A stretch of DNA of 40,009 nt from Chelatococcus sp. Its GTDB lineage: Bacteria; Pseudomonadota; Alphaproteobacteria; Rhizobiales; Beijerinckiaceae. Shown piece after piece: positions 7,904 through 16,936 of this stretch. The DNA lies in the NCBI GenBank assembly GCA_003248805.1, contig QFQY01000043.1:1-40009 (forward strand), given 5' to 3'. Each line of letters begins with the position of its first letter. Position 1 is the stretch's first letter. The translations under genes and the position numbers were made by a program. The notes under the pieces are model-generated. The model did not search any database, was not told the origin of the DNA, and was given only the letters and a program-made list of their open reading frames with translations.

Positions 7904-9472
7904 TCACCTCTTCTGCGAGGCCCAGCGGATGTCCTGGCCGTTGCTGACCGGCGAGAAGCGGATGCCCTCGACCTTGCTCGAATAGGGGCCGTACCAGCGC
8001 GTGTTGTAGACGAAGATGCCGGCGGCATCGTCGTTCACCATCTGGGTCATCTCCTCGTAGAGCGTCCGGCGCTCCTCCTGGCTGCCGGAGACGAGCGCGC
8101 GGTCCAGGCGCTTATCGAACTCCGGATTGCTGTAGTAGGAGAAGGTGCGCGTGCCGTGGTAGCGCGTGCCGTAGAGCTCGCCGACCCAGTTGTTAGGATC
8201 GACGTAATAGGTGCTCTTCCAGAGCGGGATGATGTCGGCCTGGGTCTCCGCCTTGCGCATGCGGCTGGAGACGACGGACCAGGGCGAGACCTCGACCACG
8301 ACCTCGACGCCGATCTGGCGCAGGGTGTTCTGGAACAGCGTCGCCGCCTGCTCGGACTCGCTGAAACCCGCCAGCGCGTTGATGGTGATCGGCCTGAGCG
8401 GCTCGGTGACCTTCTTGAGCTCCTCGCGCGCCTTGTCGAGATCGTAGCTGTAGCCCTTGAGGCCCGCCGGCGTGCCCCAGATGTTGTTCGGATTCGGTCC
8501 CGGATTGCGCGAGACCGAGTCCTTCATGATGTTCTTGATGAAGCCGTCATAGTCGAAGGCGTAGGCCAGGGCGCGCCGGAAATGCACGTTGTTCATCAGC
8601 GGCTTGCTGTTGTTCAGCGCCAGGATGAAGACGCGCATCGATTCCTGCTCGATGATCTGCACGTTCGGCGACTGGCGCAGCCGCTGGATCTGGTCATAGG
8701 GCAGATAGCCGTCGGCCCCCTGGAAATCCCCGCGGATCAGGCCGAGCACGCGGGTGTTGGTCTCCAGGACGGTGCGGAATTCGAGATCGTCGAAGGGCTG
8801 TCCGGTCCAGCCGGCGAAGTGCTCGGCGAAGCGGCGCGCGGTGAAGCCGACGGCCGGATCGTGGCGTCGCAGGGCATAGGAGCCGGAGCCCGCCTCGTTG
8901 CGCGCGAGCCAGGCCTCGCCCCAGTCGCCGTCCTTCTCGTTGGCCTTCACCAGGGCGCTGTTGACGATCAGGATGTCGGGGACGGTGGTCAGGAAGATCG
9001 CGGAGGGGTTCGCGAGGTTGAAGACGACCGTGTGCGGATCGGGCGCCTGGGTCGTGCCGGGCTTGATCACGTCGAGATAGAGGCTCGCCGGGCCCTTCTT
9101 CAGCGCGATGATGCGCTCGATCGAATAGACGACATCGGCGGAGGTCAGCGGCTTGCCGTCGTGGAATTTGGCGTTCTGCCGGAGCTTGAAGGTGTAGACC
9201 TTGCCGTCCGCGGAGACGGTGTGGCTTTCGGCCAGCCAGGGGATCATCTTGGGCGGGTTGTCGACCCAGCGATAGAGACCGTCATAGAGGTTGAAGCGCG
9301 TCGCGGCGCGGGCGGTGTCGAAGATCGTGTGCGGGTCGAGATTGTCGTAGGGGCTGTTGTTCGCATAGACGAACTTGCCTCCCGCCTGCGCCGAAGCCCC
9401 ATCCCAGCCGAGGGAGGAGAGGGCGACCGACCCCAAGACCGTCTTCAAGGCGTCTCTACGCGTCGTCGTCAT
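7904..9472 (-). CDS. ABC transporter substrate-binding protein, family 5
   Basis: A 522-residue periplasmic solute receptor. The N-terminus TTTRRDALKTVLGSVALSSLG is a twin-arginine-like signal ending near ASAQA, so export may use Tat. The mature part shows family-5 features: NLDPHTIFDTARAA, LYDGLYRW, WLAESHTVSADGKVYTFKLR, KFHDGKPLTSADVVYSIERI and, later, RRALAYAFDYDGFI. Family members bind peptides, nickel, opines, glutathione or other small amides; this one is not assignable to a ligand. A clean AGGAGG precedes the ATG. It feeds the four downstream membrane and ATPase subunits and lies immediately after the second SDR gene in the same operon. Confidence 0.93.
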   Translation of the reverse strand: MTTTRRDALKTVLGSVALSSLGWDGASAQAGGKFVYANNSPYDNLDPHTIFDTARAATRFNLYDGLYRWVDNPPKMIPWLAESHTVSADGKVYTFKLRQNAKFHDGKPLTSADVVYSIERIIALKKGPASLYLDVIKPGTTQAPDPHTVVFNLANPSAIFLTTVPDILIVNSALVKANEKDGDWGEAWLARNEAGSGSYALRRHDPAVGFTARRFAEHFAGWTGQPFDDLEFRTVLETNTRVLGLIRGDFQGADGYLPYDQIQRLRQSPNVQIIEQESMRVFILALNNSKPLMNNVHFRRALAYAFDYDGFIKNIMKDSVSRNPGPNPNNIWGTPAGLKGYSYDLDKAREELKKVTEPLRPITINALAGFSESEQAATLFQNTLRQIGVEVVVEVSPWSVVSSRMRKAETQADIIPLWKSTYYVDPNNWVGELYGTRYHGTRTFSYYSNPEFDKRLDRALVSGSQEERRTLYEEMTQMVNDDAAGIFVYNTRWYGPYSSKVEGIRFSPVSNGQDIRWASQKR

Positions 9473-9499
9473 GCCTGCCTCCTGGTGAATGGACTGGTG

Positions 9500-10243
9500 T
9501 CAGGGACTGCCGGTGACCGAAAGGACCTGGCCGGTGATGAAATCCGCGTAGTCGGAGGCCAGGAACATCACCGCATGGGCGACGTCCTGCGGTGTGCCGG
9601 GGCGCCTGCGCGCCGTGTTGGCGATCATGGCGTCCTGCCGTTCCGGCGAATAGGAATCCCACTGCCGTTCGTAATCGGGGCTGGTGCGCTGGAAGCCCGG
9701 CGCCACCGCATTGACGGTGATGCCGAAGGGGCCGAGCTCCTGCCCGAGCTGGCGGGCGAGCCCGATCTCGCCGGCCTTCGCGGAGGCGTAGGCCTGGATG
9801 CCGGTCAGCGAGGTGCGTAGGCCGGCGCCGCTGGCGATGAAGACGATGCGGCCCTTGCCGCGCTGCTTCATCCCCGGCGCCACCGCCTGCGCCGACAGGA
9901 AGGCGCCGGTGAGGTTGACGTCGAGCACCGCGCGCCACGCCTCTTCGTCGACCTCCTCGATCGGCCTGGCGCTCTGTCCGAGCACGCCGCCGGCGACGTA
10001 GACCAGCACGTCGGGGCTGCGGCCCGCGAGGCTCTCGCTATGGGCGATCCAGTTGCGGACCTCCGCCTTGTTCAGCAGGTCGAGCTGGGTCTGGTGAGCC
10101 GGCAGGCCCGCCATCTCGTCGCTCAGGCGGTCTCCGGCGAAGACATTGGCTCCGCGTTCGGCGAAAGCCTCGACGATGCCGCGTCCGATTCCGCGGGCGG
10201 CACCGGCGACGAGAACGGACTGGCCGGCGAAGTCGATGTTCAT
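9500..10243 (-). CDS. SDR family NAD(P)-dependent oxidoreductase
   Basis: A 247-residue classical short-chain dehydrogenase/reductase. The cofactor motif AGAARGIGRG lies at about residues 13-22, the catalytic serine in VFIASGAG, and the Tyr-Lys pair in QAYASAKAG. The C-terminal PGTPQDVAHAVMFLASDYADFITGQVLSVTG pattern is typical, shown here in its key parts only. It probably interconverts an alcohol and a ketone in the cytoplasm. The longer open frame is rejected because the ATG at 10243 overlaps the hyuB-like stop as ATGA. It lies between hyuB and the transporter genes and is the second SDR of the operon, so the pathway likely includes two hydroxyl/keto steps or two alternative substrates. 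Confidence 0.9.
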   Translation of the reverse strand: MNIDFAGQSVLVAGAARGIGRGIVEAFAERGANVFAGDRLSDEMAGLPAHQTQLDLLNKAEVRNWIAHSESLAGRSPDVLVYVAGGVLGQSARPIEEVDEEAWRAVLDVNLTGAFLSAQAVAPGMKQRGKGRIVFIASGAGLRTSLTGIQAYASAKAGEIGLARQLGQELGPFGITVNAVAPGFQRTSPDYERQWDSYSPERQDAMIANTARRRPGTPQDVAHAVMFLASDYADFITGQVLSVTGSP

Positions 10244-12258
10244 GCGGCCTCTCCCACGGCGCGGGGGGCGATCTGCGGATAGGCTTTCAGCAACGCCGCA
10301 TAGGCCCGCTCGACCGCCGCCACCGGATCGGTCTCGGCCGCCGGATCCGCGGTCACGGCCGCGAAGATCTCGTGCTTCAGGAAGAAGCGCCACTCGACCG
10401 GCAGCGCGAAGAGGCGTTCCGAGAGATGGTCCCAGGCACGGTCCGACCAGACCTTTTCGAAAGCCAGCCGCGCCGGGTCGAACACCATTCCCGTCGGCCG
10501 CTCGCCGGCCTCGTCGCGCAGCGCCCGGGTGGCGGCCTCGTCGAGCTGGCCGTCGCGGACGACGACGCCGTAGTCGCGCGCGCCCTCGGGCGTGACCTTG
10601 CCCTGGGCGACGTCGTCCATGACCTCGGCGACCGGGCGGGTATAAGGGTCACCCCAGCCACCGGCGCCGGCGGCCGAGATCGTCAGCACGTCGCCGGGCG
10701 CGCAACGCACCACGTCGGTGTTGCCGAGCTCCTCGACCCGCTCCGTGCCGGGATTGCGCTGGAAGCCGCAGGTCGCGCCGGGCTGCCCGCCCTCGAGCCC
10801 CCAGCAGGAGAACCGGACACGGTCGCGGTTGCGCGCCGTCACCACGGAATTCGGAGAGAACATCTTGAAGGTCATCTGGGAGGCGAGGCCGCCGCGATAA
10901 CGCCCGGCTCCGCCGCTGTCCGGCACGAGACCATAGCTCAGCACCCGGATCGGCACCTCGGACTCGGTGATCTCGATCGGGGTGTTCTTGAGGAAGGAGT
11001 TCGAGCCGTCCTGCCCGTCCTCGCGCGCACAGCCGCCGCCACCGCCGGTGATCGGGTTGATCGAGGCCATGGCGAGGCGCCCCGTCCGGCTGTCTGTGGT
11101 GCGGACGTTGAGGATGCCGCCGCCGCCGGAGGGCCCGGCCGGGAGCCGGTCGGGCAGGGCCAGCGAGAATGCACCGACGACCATGCCCTGGATGCGCGCG
11201 CAGGTCAGGCTGCGCATGCCGGTCGCGGCCGGATAGACGGGATTGACCACGGAGCCTTCCGGCAGGATGCAGCGCACCGGGCGCAGCAGGCCGGAGTTGA
11301 GCGCGACCGTGGGATCGAGCGAATAGACCACGTAGTTGTAGCCGACCAGCGGCAGGATGTGCCTCGGCAGGCCGCCCGTGGGCATGTTCAGCGCGGATTG
11401 CAGCTGCGGATCGCTGCCGGTGAAATCGAACACGGCCTCGTCGCCGCCGACACGGACCGAGAGCTTGAGCCGGCAGGGCACCCCGCCGGGGCTGTCCTCG
11501 TCGATATAGTCTGTGAAGACGTAGTCGCCGTCCTGCATCGACGCGAAGAGGCGCCGCGCCTGCCGGTCGGCGAGATCGAGCACGCCATAGGTCGCGGCGC
11601 AGACCGTCTCGACGCCGAAGCGGGCGATCGCCTCGCGGATCTTCCGCTCCCCGGTCTTCAGCGATGCGATCTGAGCCTTCAGGTCGCCCCAGTTCTGGTC
11701 GGGCATCCGGACGTTGCGCAGCATGATGCCGAGCACCTTCTCGTCCATCACGCCGGCGTCGACGAGCTTCATCGGCGGGATGCGGATGCCCTCCTGCTGG
11801 ACCTCCGTCAGCGCGCGCGACAGCGAGGCGGGCACGGCGCCGCCCATGTCGGTGTTGTGGATATGGCCGACCGCGAAGCAGACCAGCGTGTCGCCCTCGA
11901 AGATCGGCATCCAGAGATGGATGTCCGGGGCATGCGTGCAGACATAGCCCGAATAGGGGTCGTTGGTGATGCAGATGTCGCCCGGCCTGTAGTCCGGGAT
12001 CGCCTCGATGGCGCCCTTGTAGTCCAGCCCGATGAACCAGGTGGCGCCGAGATCCTTCGGACTGGCGAAGGTCTGGCCGCAGGGCGTCGTCAGGCCGCTG
12101 GTGAAATCCTCCGTCTCCTTGACGAAGGCGGAATGGGCCGTCCGCAACAGCGTGTAGGCCATGCTCTCGGCCGCGGCCTCGAAATGGCTCTTCAGGATCT
12201 GGAGCGTGACGGGATCGAGCGGCTTCATGGTGTCCGGTCTCGCGGCATCCGGCTTCAT
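10240..12258 (-). CDS. hyuB: Hydantoinase/oxoprolinase subunit B (HyuB-like)
   Basis: A 672-residue HyuB family protein. Landmarks include DPVTLQILKSHFEAAAESM near the N-terminus, GDICITNDPYSG, HAPDIHLWMPIF, VGHIHNTDMGG (likely metal- or substrate-binding histidines) and, late, GGGGGCAREDGQ and PDSGGAGRYRGGL. With HyuA it forms an ATP-dependent amidohydrolase; known members open N-methylhydantoin or 5-oxoproline, and relatives form acetone or acetophenone carboxylases. The ATG at 12258 overlaps the hyuA stop (ATGA); a second ATG ten codons in is possible. The third carboxylase-type small subunit is absent, which favours a hydrolase over a carboxylase. True substrate not determinable. Confidence 0.9.
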   Translation of the reverse strand: MKPDAARPDTMKPLDPVTLQILKSHFEAAAESMAYTLLRTAHSAFVKETEDFTSGLTTPCGQTFASPKDLGATWFIGLDYKGAIEAIPDYRPGDICITNDPYSGYVCTHAPDIHLWMPIFEGDTLVCFAVGHIHNTDMGGAVPASLSRALTEVQQEGIRIPPMKLVDAGVMDEKVLGIMLRNVRMPDQNWGDLKAQIASLKTGERKIREAIARFGVETVCAATYGVLDLADRQARRLFASMQDGDYVFTDYIDEDSPGGVPCRLKLSVRVGGDEAVFDFTGSDPQLQSALNMPTGGLPRHILPLVGYNYVVYSLDPTVALNSGLLRPVRCILPEGSVVNPVYPAATGMRSLTCARIQGMVVGAFSLALPDRLPAGPSGGGGILNVRTTDSRTGRLAMASINPITGGGGGCAREDGQDGSNSFLKNTPIEITESEVPIRVLSYGLVPDSGGAGRYRGGLASQMTFKMFSPNSVVTARNRDRVRFSCWGLEGGQPGATCGFQRNPGTERVEELGNTDVVRCAPGDVLTISAAGAGGWGDPYTRPVAEVMDDVAQGKVTPEGARDYGVVVRDGQLDEAATRALRDEAGERPTGMVFDPARLAFEKVWSDRAWDHLSERLFALPVEWRFFLKHEIFAAVTADPAAETDPVAAVERAYAALLKAYPQIAPRAVGEAA

Positions 12259-14303
12259 GGCGTTCCGCTCCGTCTCAGGATGAGATTGCCATAGCCGTCG
12301 ACCTCTCCCGAGAAGCCGGGCGGCGCCCAGGTCGTGGTGTCGTCCTGGATCACGACGGCGGGGCCGGCGAAGCGGCTTCCGGGCTTGAGACCCCGGCGCT
12401 CGAACAGGCCGGCCTCCAGCTCGCCGCCGCCATGAGACACCCGCACCGTCCCGCTCGGGCTCACGTCGACCGGCTCGACGTGATGCTCGGGAAAGGCGGG
12501 CTTCGGCGTGTGTCCGGCGATGACGACGCGCAACGCGACCAGCTGCACCGCCGCCTTCTCGTCGGCATGGCCGTAGATCTCTGCGTGGCGGGCGTGGAAC
12601 GCCGCGACGATCGAGGCGATATCGCCCTTCGCGATCCACTCGTCGGCGAGCGGCGTCTCGATCTCGTAGGACTGGCCGCGATAGCGCATGTCGCCGGATA
12701 TCGAGAGGGTCGCCTCGCCGGCATGGCCCTGGCTGCCGTGCAGCCATTCGCGCGCCTCGGCGATCAGCCCGGCCATGGCCTGTTCCAGGGCCGGCATGCC
12801 CGCGGCGTCGACGTCGACGAAGACGACGCGCACGAAATCGGAACGGAGATCGGCGAGAAGCCCGCCCAGCGCGGCCAGCACACCGGGCGTCTCCGGCACG
12901 ATCACCGTCTCCATGCCCATGGCCTCGGCAAGCAGGCAGCCCATCATCGGACCAGCCCCGCCGAACGCGAGCAGCGCATAGCCGCTCGGCTCCTCGCCGA
13001 CCTGCGAGAACAGCCGGCTGGTCTCGCGATACATGTTGGCGACGGCCAGATCGATGATCGCCTCCGCCGTCGCGGCGACGCTGCGCTGCAGGCCTTCGGC
13101 AAGAGGCTCGACCACCGCCTGGGCTCGCGCGCGGTCGACACTCACGGCGCCGTAACCGAGCCCGGCCGCGCCGAGCACGCCCTTGACGGCGAAGGCATCG
13201 GTGATCGTCGCCCGCTCGCCGCCGCGCCCATAGCAGGCGGGGCCGGGCGTCGAGCCGGCGCTTTCGGGGCCGACGCGCAGGACGCCGAGCGAATCCACGC
13301 TCGCGACCGAGCCGCCGCCCGCACCGATGGACGACACCGAGACCGTCGGCAGATAGATCGGGTAGCGGCCGACGAGCTCGCCGGAGCGGAAATCCGGCTG
13401 TCCGTCGCGCAAAAGGGCGACGTCCGCACTGGTGCCGCCGATATCGAGGCTCATGACCCGGTCGAAGCCGGATCGCTGCGCCACGAAGCCCGCGCCGATG
13501 ACGCCCGCAGCGGTGCCTGAGAGCAGCATCTCGATGCTGCGCTCCTTGCCGGCCGCCGCGGTCATCACGCCGCCGTTCGACTTGGTGATCATCGGTGCCG
13601 GCTTGACGCCGCGCTCGCGTAGGGCCTCCTCGAGCCGGCCGATGTAATGCGAGACGCGCGGCTGCACCGAGCCGTGGATGCAGGCCGTGATGGTGCGTTC
13701 GTATTCGCGCACGATCGGCCAGACATCGGCCGAGCAGAACACGGGCAGGGCGGGGCGCAGCCGATTCAGCTCGGCCTTCACCAGCCGCTCATGCGCCGGG
13801 TTGGTGTAGCTGTGCAGGAAAGCCAGCACGATGCCTTCCGCGCCGAGCGCCTCGGCCCTGGCCAGCGCCTCCGCGACGGCCTCCGTTTGCGGCACGATGT
13901 CGGCGCTGCCGTCGGCGTTCATGCGTTCGCGCAGAGGGATCACCCGGTCGCGCGGCACCAGCGGCGGCGGCCGACGCGAGAACAGGTCGTAGGGATCGGG
14001 AATCTTCAGGCGCGCGAGTTCGAGCACGTCGCGGAAGCCCTCGGTGACGAAGAGGCACAGTTTCGCGCCCGTCCCCTGGATCACGCTGTTCACGCCGACG
14101 GTCGAGCCATGGGTGAAATAGGACACCTGCGACGGCGCGATCTCGAAGCGACGCTCGATCTCGTCGAGCCCGAGCAGCACCTCGGCGCCCGGCGCGTCGG
14201 GCCGCGAGAGAACCTTCAGCGTATGCAGAGCCCGCGAGTTCTCGTCGAACACGCAGAAATCCGTGAAGGTCCCGCCGATGTCGACGCCGATGCGATATCC
14301 CAA
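12255..14303 (-). CDS. hyuA: Hydantoinase/oxoprolinase subunit A (HyuA-like)
   Basis: A 682-residue HyuA family protein with an actin-like ATPase fold. The phosphate-binding motif GVDIGGTFTDFCVFD is at residues 6-20 and the second is MSLDIGGTSADVAL. Other family marks are THGSTVGVNSVIQG, GPACYGRGGERATITDA and LLAFGGAGPM. It would hydrolyse ATP to activate a cyclic amide for ring opening with HyuB. Length (about 680-700) is normal. The gene lies three bases downstream of the deacetylase-like gene, in the same operon. Annotation as N-methylhydantoinase A is by family only; relatives act on oxoproline, hydantoins and ketones. Confidence 0.92.
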   Translation of the reverse strand: MGYRIGVDIGGTFTDFCVFDENSRALHTLKVLSRPDAPGAEVLLGLDEIERRFEIAPSQVSYFTHGSTVGVNSVIQGTGAKLCLFVTEGFRDVLELARLKIPDPYDLFSRRPPPLVPRDRVIPLRERMNADGSADIVPQTEAVAEALARAEALGAEGIVLAFLHSYTNPAHERLVKAELNRLRPALPVFCSADVWPIVREYERTITACIHGSVQPRVSHYIGRLEEALRERGVKPAPMITKSNGGVMTAAAGKERSIEMLLSGTAAGVIGAGFVAQRSGFDRVMSLDIGGTSADVALLRDGQPDFRSGELVGRYPIYLPTVSVSSIGAGGGSVASVDSLGVLRVGPESAGSTPGPACYGRGGERATITDAFAVKGVLGAAGLGYGAVSVDRARAQAVVEPLAEGLQRSVAATAEAIIDLAVANMYRETSRLFSQVGEEPSGYALLAFGGAGPMMGCLLAEAMGMETVIVPETPGVLAALGGLLADLRSDFVRVVFVDVDAAGMPALEQAMAGLIAEAREWLHGSQGHAGEATLSISGDMRYRGQSYEIETPLADEWIAKGDIASIVAAFHARHAEIYGHADEKAAVQLVALRVVIAGHTPKPAFPEHHVEPVDVSPSGTVRVSHGGGELEAGLFERRGLKPGSRFAGPAVVIQDDTTTWAPPGFSGEVDGYGNLILRRSGTP

Positions 14304-14306
14304 GGC

Positions 14307-15263
14307 TCAGCTCCGCCCGTTCGTCGATGCCGCAGGCAGGCCCTGGGCCGCCCCGCTCATGCCGGCTTCCTGCGCGCAATGGCGCGCGATCTCGGCGTGG
14401 GTCGCAAACCAGACGGAGCCCTTGGCTTTCGCCGCCCGAATGATCTCGTCCAGAATCCAGATGCGCGAACGGTGGCCGATCTGGTGTGGGTGCATGGTGA
14501 GCTGGAACAGCCCGCCTTCCTGCGCCGCCAGATCGAGTTCGCGCGTGAAGATGTCGAGCACCATCGCCGGCCCGCCATGCGGCCGCAGCGCGGCGAACCG
14601 GTCCATGCTGAAATAGACGGCGTCGTCGCGGATCCACTCCACCGGGATCTCGACGAGCCCGCTGGGCTCGCCCTCGTCCAGCAGCTCGTAGGGCTCGTCG
14701 TCGGCCATCAGGGAGGAATCGTAGAGAAGACCCATCTCGCGAGCGATCTTGAGGGTCCAGGGGCTGAAGTCCCAGGACGCGGTGCGCATCCCGACCGGCC
14801 GCTGGCCGCCGAGACCGGCGAGCACGTCGCTCGCGCGCAGGCAGAGATCGCGTTCGGTCTCGTGGTCGAGCACCGAGTTGAGCTCATGGATCCAGCTGTG
14901 GATGCCGATCTCGTGCCCGCCCGCGGCCACGGCCTTGATCTCCCGCTCGTTCAGCAGCGCCGAGACCGCAGGCATGAAGAAGCTCGCGGGCACGCCATGG
15001 CGCTCCAGCAGGGCCAAAATGCGCGGCATGCCCGCGCGCGAGCCATACTGGCCCTGGCTCAGCTTCGAGTAGGATCGGCCGCCATTGCGCAGCTCGATCG
15101 TCTCGTGGTCGCTGTCGAAGGAGAGGGCGACCGCGAACTGCGCGCCGTCCTTCCAGCGTGACGGCTTCAGCGAGCGGCCGGCACGGACATGATCGACCGC
15201 CTTGCGCCAGACGTCCTCGGGCCAGGTCCACGGATCGGTCTTGGGAGGGACGGGGGAGGTCAT
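14307..15263 (-). CDS. Polysaccharide deacetylase / PuuE-like hydrolase
   Basis: About 318 residues from the ATG at 15263. NodB-fold motifs are VALSFDSDHE (metal aspartates and histidine), HGVPASFFMPAVSALL, and GGHEIGIHSWIHE with the two metal histidines. FQLTMHPHQIGHRSR near the C-terminus supplies the last conserved histidine. This sub-branch includes PuuE allantoinases and cyclic-imide hydrolases as well as true sugar deacetylases. It has no signal peptide, and the neighbouring hyuAB genes favour a cytoplasmic cyclic-amide or imide hydrolase. The frame is open to 15296, but that start would overlap the upstream SDR gene by 23 bases; neither start has a strong ribosome binding site. Which ring it opens is unknown. 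Confidence 0.82.
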   Translation of the reverse strand: MTSPVPPKTDPWTWPEDVWRKAVDHVRAGRSLKPSRWKDGAQFAVALSFDSDHETIELRNGGRSYSKLSQGQYGSRAGMPRILALLERHGVPASFFMPAVSALLNEREIKAVAAGGHEIGIHSWIHELNSVLDHETERDLCLRASDVLAGLGGQRPVGMRTASWDFSPWTLKIAREMGLLYDSSLMADDEPYELLDEGEPSGLVEIPVEWIRDDAVYFSMDRFAALRPHGGPAMVLDIFTRELDLAAQEGGLFQLTMHPHQIGHRSRIWILDEIIRAAKAKGSVWFATHAEIARHCAQEAGMSGAAQGLPAASTNGRS

Positions 15264-15273
15264 CGCGCGGCGC

Positions 15274-16035
15274 TCAGCAGTGATACTGGAAGCCATCGAC
15301 GACGACGGCCTGCCCGGTCATGAAGCAGGGCTTCGACGCCGCCAGGAAAAGCACGAGCTGCGCGACATCCTCCGGCTTGCCCATGCGTTGCAGCGCGATG
15401 CCGGCCTCTGCGAGGGCGGCTCCGCGCTCGCGCGTCAACGTGTTGCCTAGCTCGGTCTCGATCACGCCCGGACAGACCGCGTTGACGAGGATCGAGGGGC
15501 CGAGTTCCTTGGCGAGGGCCTTCGTCATGCCGATGATGCCGGCCTTGGCGGAGGCATAGGCGAAGCGGCTGACGGCGGCGGTGACGCCGCCGGTATGGGC
15601 GTTGAGCGAGGACATCGAGACGATGCGGCCGCCACCCTGCGCCAGCATGACCGGCGCGACCGCCCGGATGTAGTTGAAGCAGCTCTTCAGGTTGATCGCG
15701 ATCGTGCGGTCGAACTCCTCCTCGGAGATGTCGAGGATGCCCTTGGGCATCGAGCGCCCGGCATTGTTGACGAGCACGTCGACGCGACCGAACCGGGCCA
15801 CGGTGTCGTCGGCGACGCGCTGCGCGTCGGCGAAGGAGGCGACGTCGGCCTCGAAGGTCAGGACCGAGCGGCCCATGTCACGGATTTCGGCGGCCGTCCG
15901 GTCGAGTTCGGGACGGAGCAGGTCGACGAGGGCGATGTCGAAACCGGCACCGGCCAGAGCCTTGGCGCAGGCGCGGCCGATGCCTCTAGCTCCCCCGGTC
16001 ACAATCGCCACCGATGTCGTGTCGGAACCCGTCAT
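15274..16035 (-). CDS. SDR family oxidoreductase
   Basis: A 253-residue short-chain dehydrogenase. The cofactor motif TGGARGIGRA is at about residues 13-22, the NNAG structural motif in DVLVNNAGRSMPKG, the catalytic serine in IVSMSSLNAHTGG and Tyr-Lys in RFAYASAKAGIIG. The C-terminus AVVVDGFQYHC is typical. It resembles FabG/3-oxoacyl reductase-like SDRs, but in this setting it is more likely a catabolic dehydrogenase. It is the first gene of the minus-strand operon and is divergent from the IclR regulator gene, separated by 99 bases. Only about 35-40 percent-type similarity to the other SDR is apparent by eye, so they are not a recent duplication. Confidence 0.9.
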   Translation of the reverse strand: MTGSDTTSVAIVTGGARGIGRACAKALAGAGFDIALVDLLRPELDRTAAEIRDMGRSVLTFEADVASFADAQRVADDTVARFGRVDVLVNNAGRSMPKGILDISEEEFDRTIAINLKSCFNYIRAVAPVMLAQGGGRIVSMSSLNAHTGGVTAAVSRFAYASAKAGIIGMTKALAKELGPSILVNAVCPGVIETELGNTLTRERGAALAEAGIALQRMGKPEDVAQLVLFLAASKPCFMTGQAVVVDGFQYHC

Positions 16036-16134
16036 CTGCTGAATTCACCCCGCTGTGCGTCTTGAATTCCTCTCGATTGAAAGCGAGCGTATCGTTGGCT
16101 AATTTGTTCGACAAGCGGGATCGGGTTCACATAC
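16036..16134. promoter_or_regulatory. Divergent promoter region for SDR operon and iclR-type gene
   Basis: This 99-base AT-richer spacer separates the operon head from the divergent IclR gene and must hold both promoters. A short inverted repeat (TTGT, three bases, ACAA) at 16104-16114 and two GAATTC-containing segments (16041-16046 and 16064-16069) are visible; any could belong to an IclR operator, but none is a clear long palindrome. IclR proteins typically regulate the adjacent divergent operon in response to its substrate. Confidence 0.45.
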
Positions 16135-16908
16135 ATGAATACCGAAGTGAAATCGGCGGCGCGCATGCTCGACCTGCTCGAGTACCTGGCGGGCTGTTCG
16201 GAACCCGTGAAACTCAAGGAGATCGTGGCCGCGCTCGGCTTTCCCAAAAGCAGTGCCCACGCGCTCGCGCAGACGCTGGTGTCGCGCGGCTACGCCATCC
16301 AGGACGACACGGAGCGCTATGTCCTGGTGCATGCCAGCCGCCATCGCTCCGCCACCCGTGCACATGAGGCACGGCTGGTCTCGGCCGCCCATCCGATCAT
16401 GGAGCAGCTGCGTGACCTGTCGGGCGAAACCGTGGTGCTGGCGGTGCGCACCACGCGGGGCGAATCCAAGCGCCTGGCGAAATGCGTCAGCCGGCAGGCG
16501 ATCCGCTTCGATGTCGATCTCGACGGCAACAGCGAATCCTATTGCACGGCGACGGGCCGGCTCCTGCTGGCGCATTGGGACGCGGCGCTCGCCAATGCCT
16601 ATCTCGCGCGCGTGCCGCTGATGGCACGGACTCCCAAGACCGTGATCGACCCCGACGCGATCCGCGCGCTGTTCGTCAGCATTCGCGAGACCGGAATCTC
16701 GGTATGCGACGAGGAGCATATCGCCGGCTCGACCGGCCTCGCCGTGCCGGTCCGTGGACGCGACGGCAGCGTCGTCGCCGCGCTGAACCTCGGCGTGGTG
16801 ACGACGCGCTATCGCATCCGCGGGGACGAGTTGATCGCGATGCTGAAGGGCGCGGGCGAGAAGATCAGCGAGCGCCTCGGCTATCGCGGAAGCACGTCAC
16901 AGGGCTGA
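16135..16908 (+). CDS. IclR family transcriptional regulator
   Basis: A 257-residue regulator. The N-terminal winged helix-turn-helix covers about residues 1-65 (ARMLDLLEYLAG, then VKLKEIVAALGFPKSSAHAL as recognition region). The C-terminal IclR effector domain includes GRLLLAHWD, then ISVCDEEHIAGSTGLAVPV and AALNLGVVTTRY. Family members bind small acids or aromatic catabolites and control the neighbouring operon. Being divergent from the SDR-deacetylase-hyuAB-transporter operon, it is the likely controller of that set. The ATG at 16135 gives a normal length; the upstream ribosome binding site is weak. It ends 28 bases before a strong hairpin. Confidence 0.92.
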   Translation: MNTEVKSAARMLDLLEYLAGCSEPVKLKEIVAALGFPKSSAHALAQTLVSRGYAIQDDTERYVLVHASRHRSATRAHEARLVSAAHPIMEQLRDLSGETVVLAVRTTRGESKRLAKCVSRQAIRFDVDLDGNSESYCTATGRLLLAHWDAALANAYLARVPLMARTPKTVIDPDAIRALFVSIRETGISVCDEEHIAGSTGLAVPVRGRDGSVVAALNLGVVTTRYRIRGDELIAMLKGAGEKISERLGYRGSTSQG

Positions 16909-16936
16909 CTCCGCCAGACGACGCTGCCAGAGTCGC

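Noticed and set aside
10240..12747. 835-residue version of HyuB
   Set aside because: The extra N-terminal 163 codons lie inside hyuA and are not family-like; the ATG at 12258 in an ATGA overlap fits.
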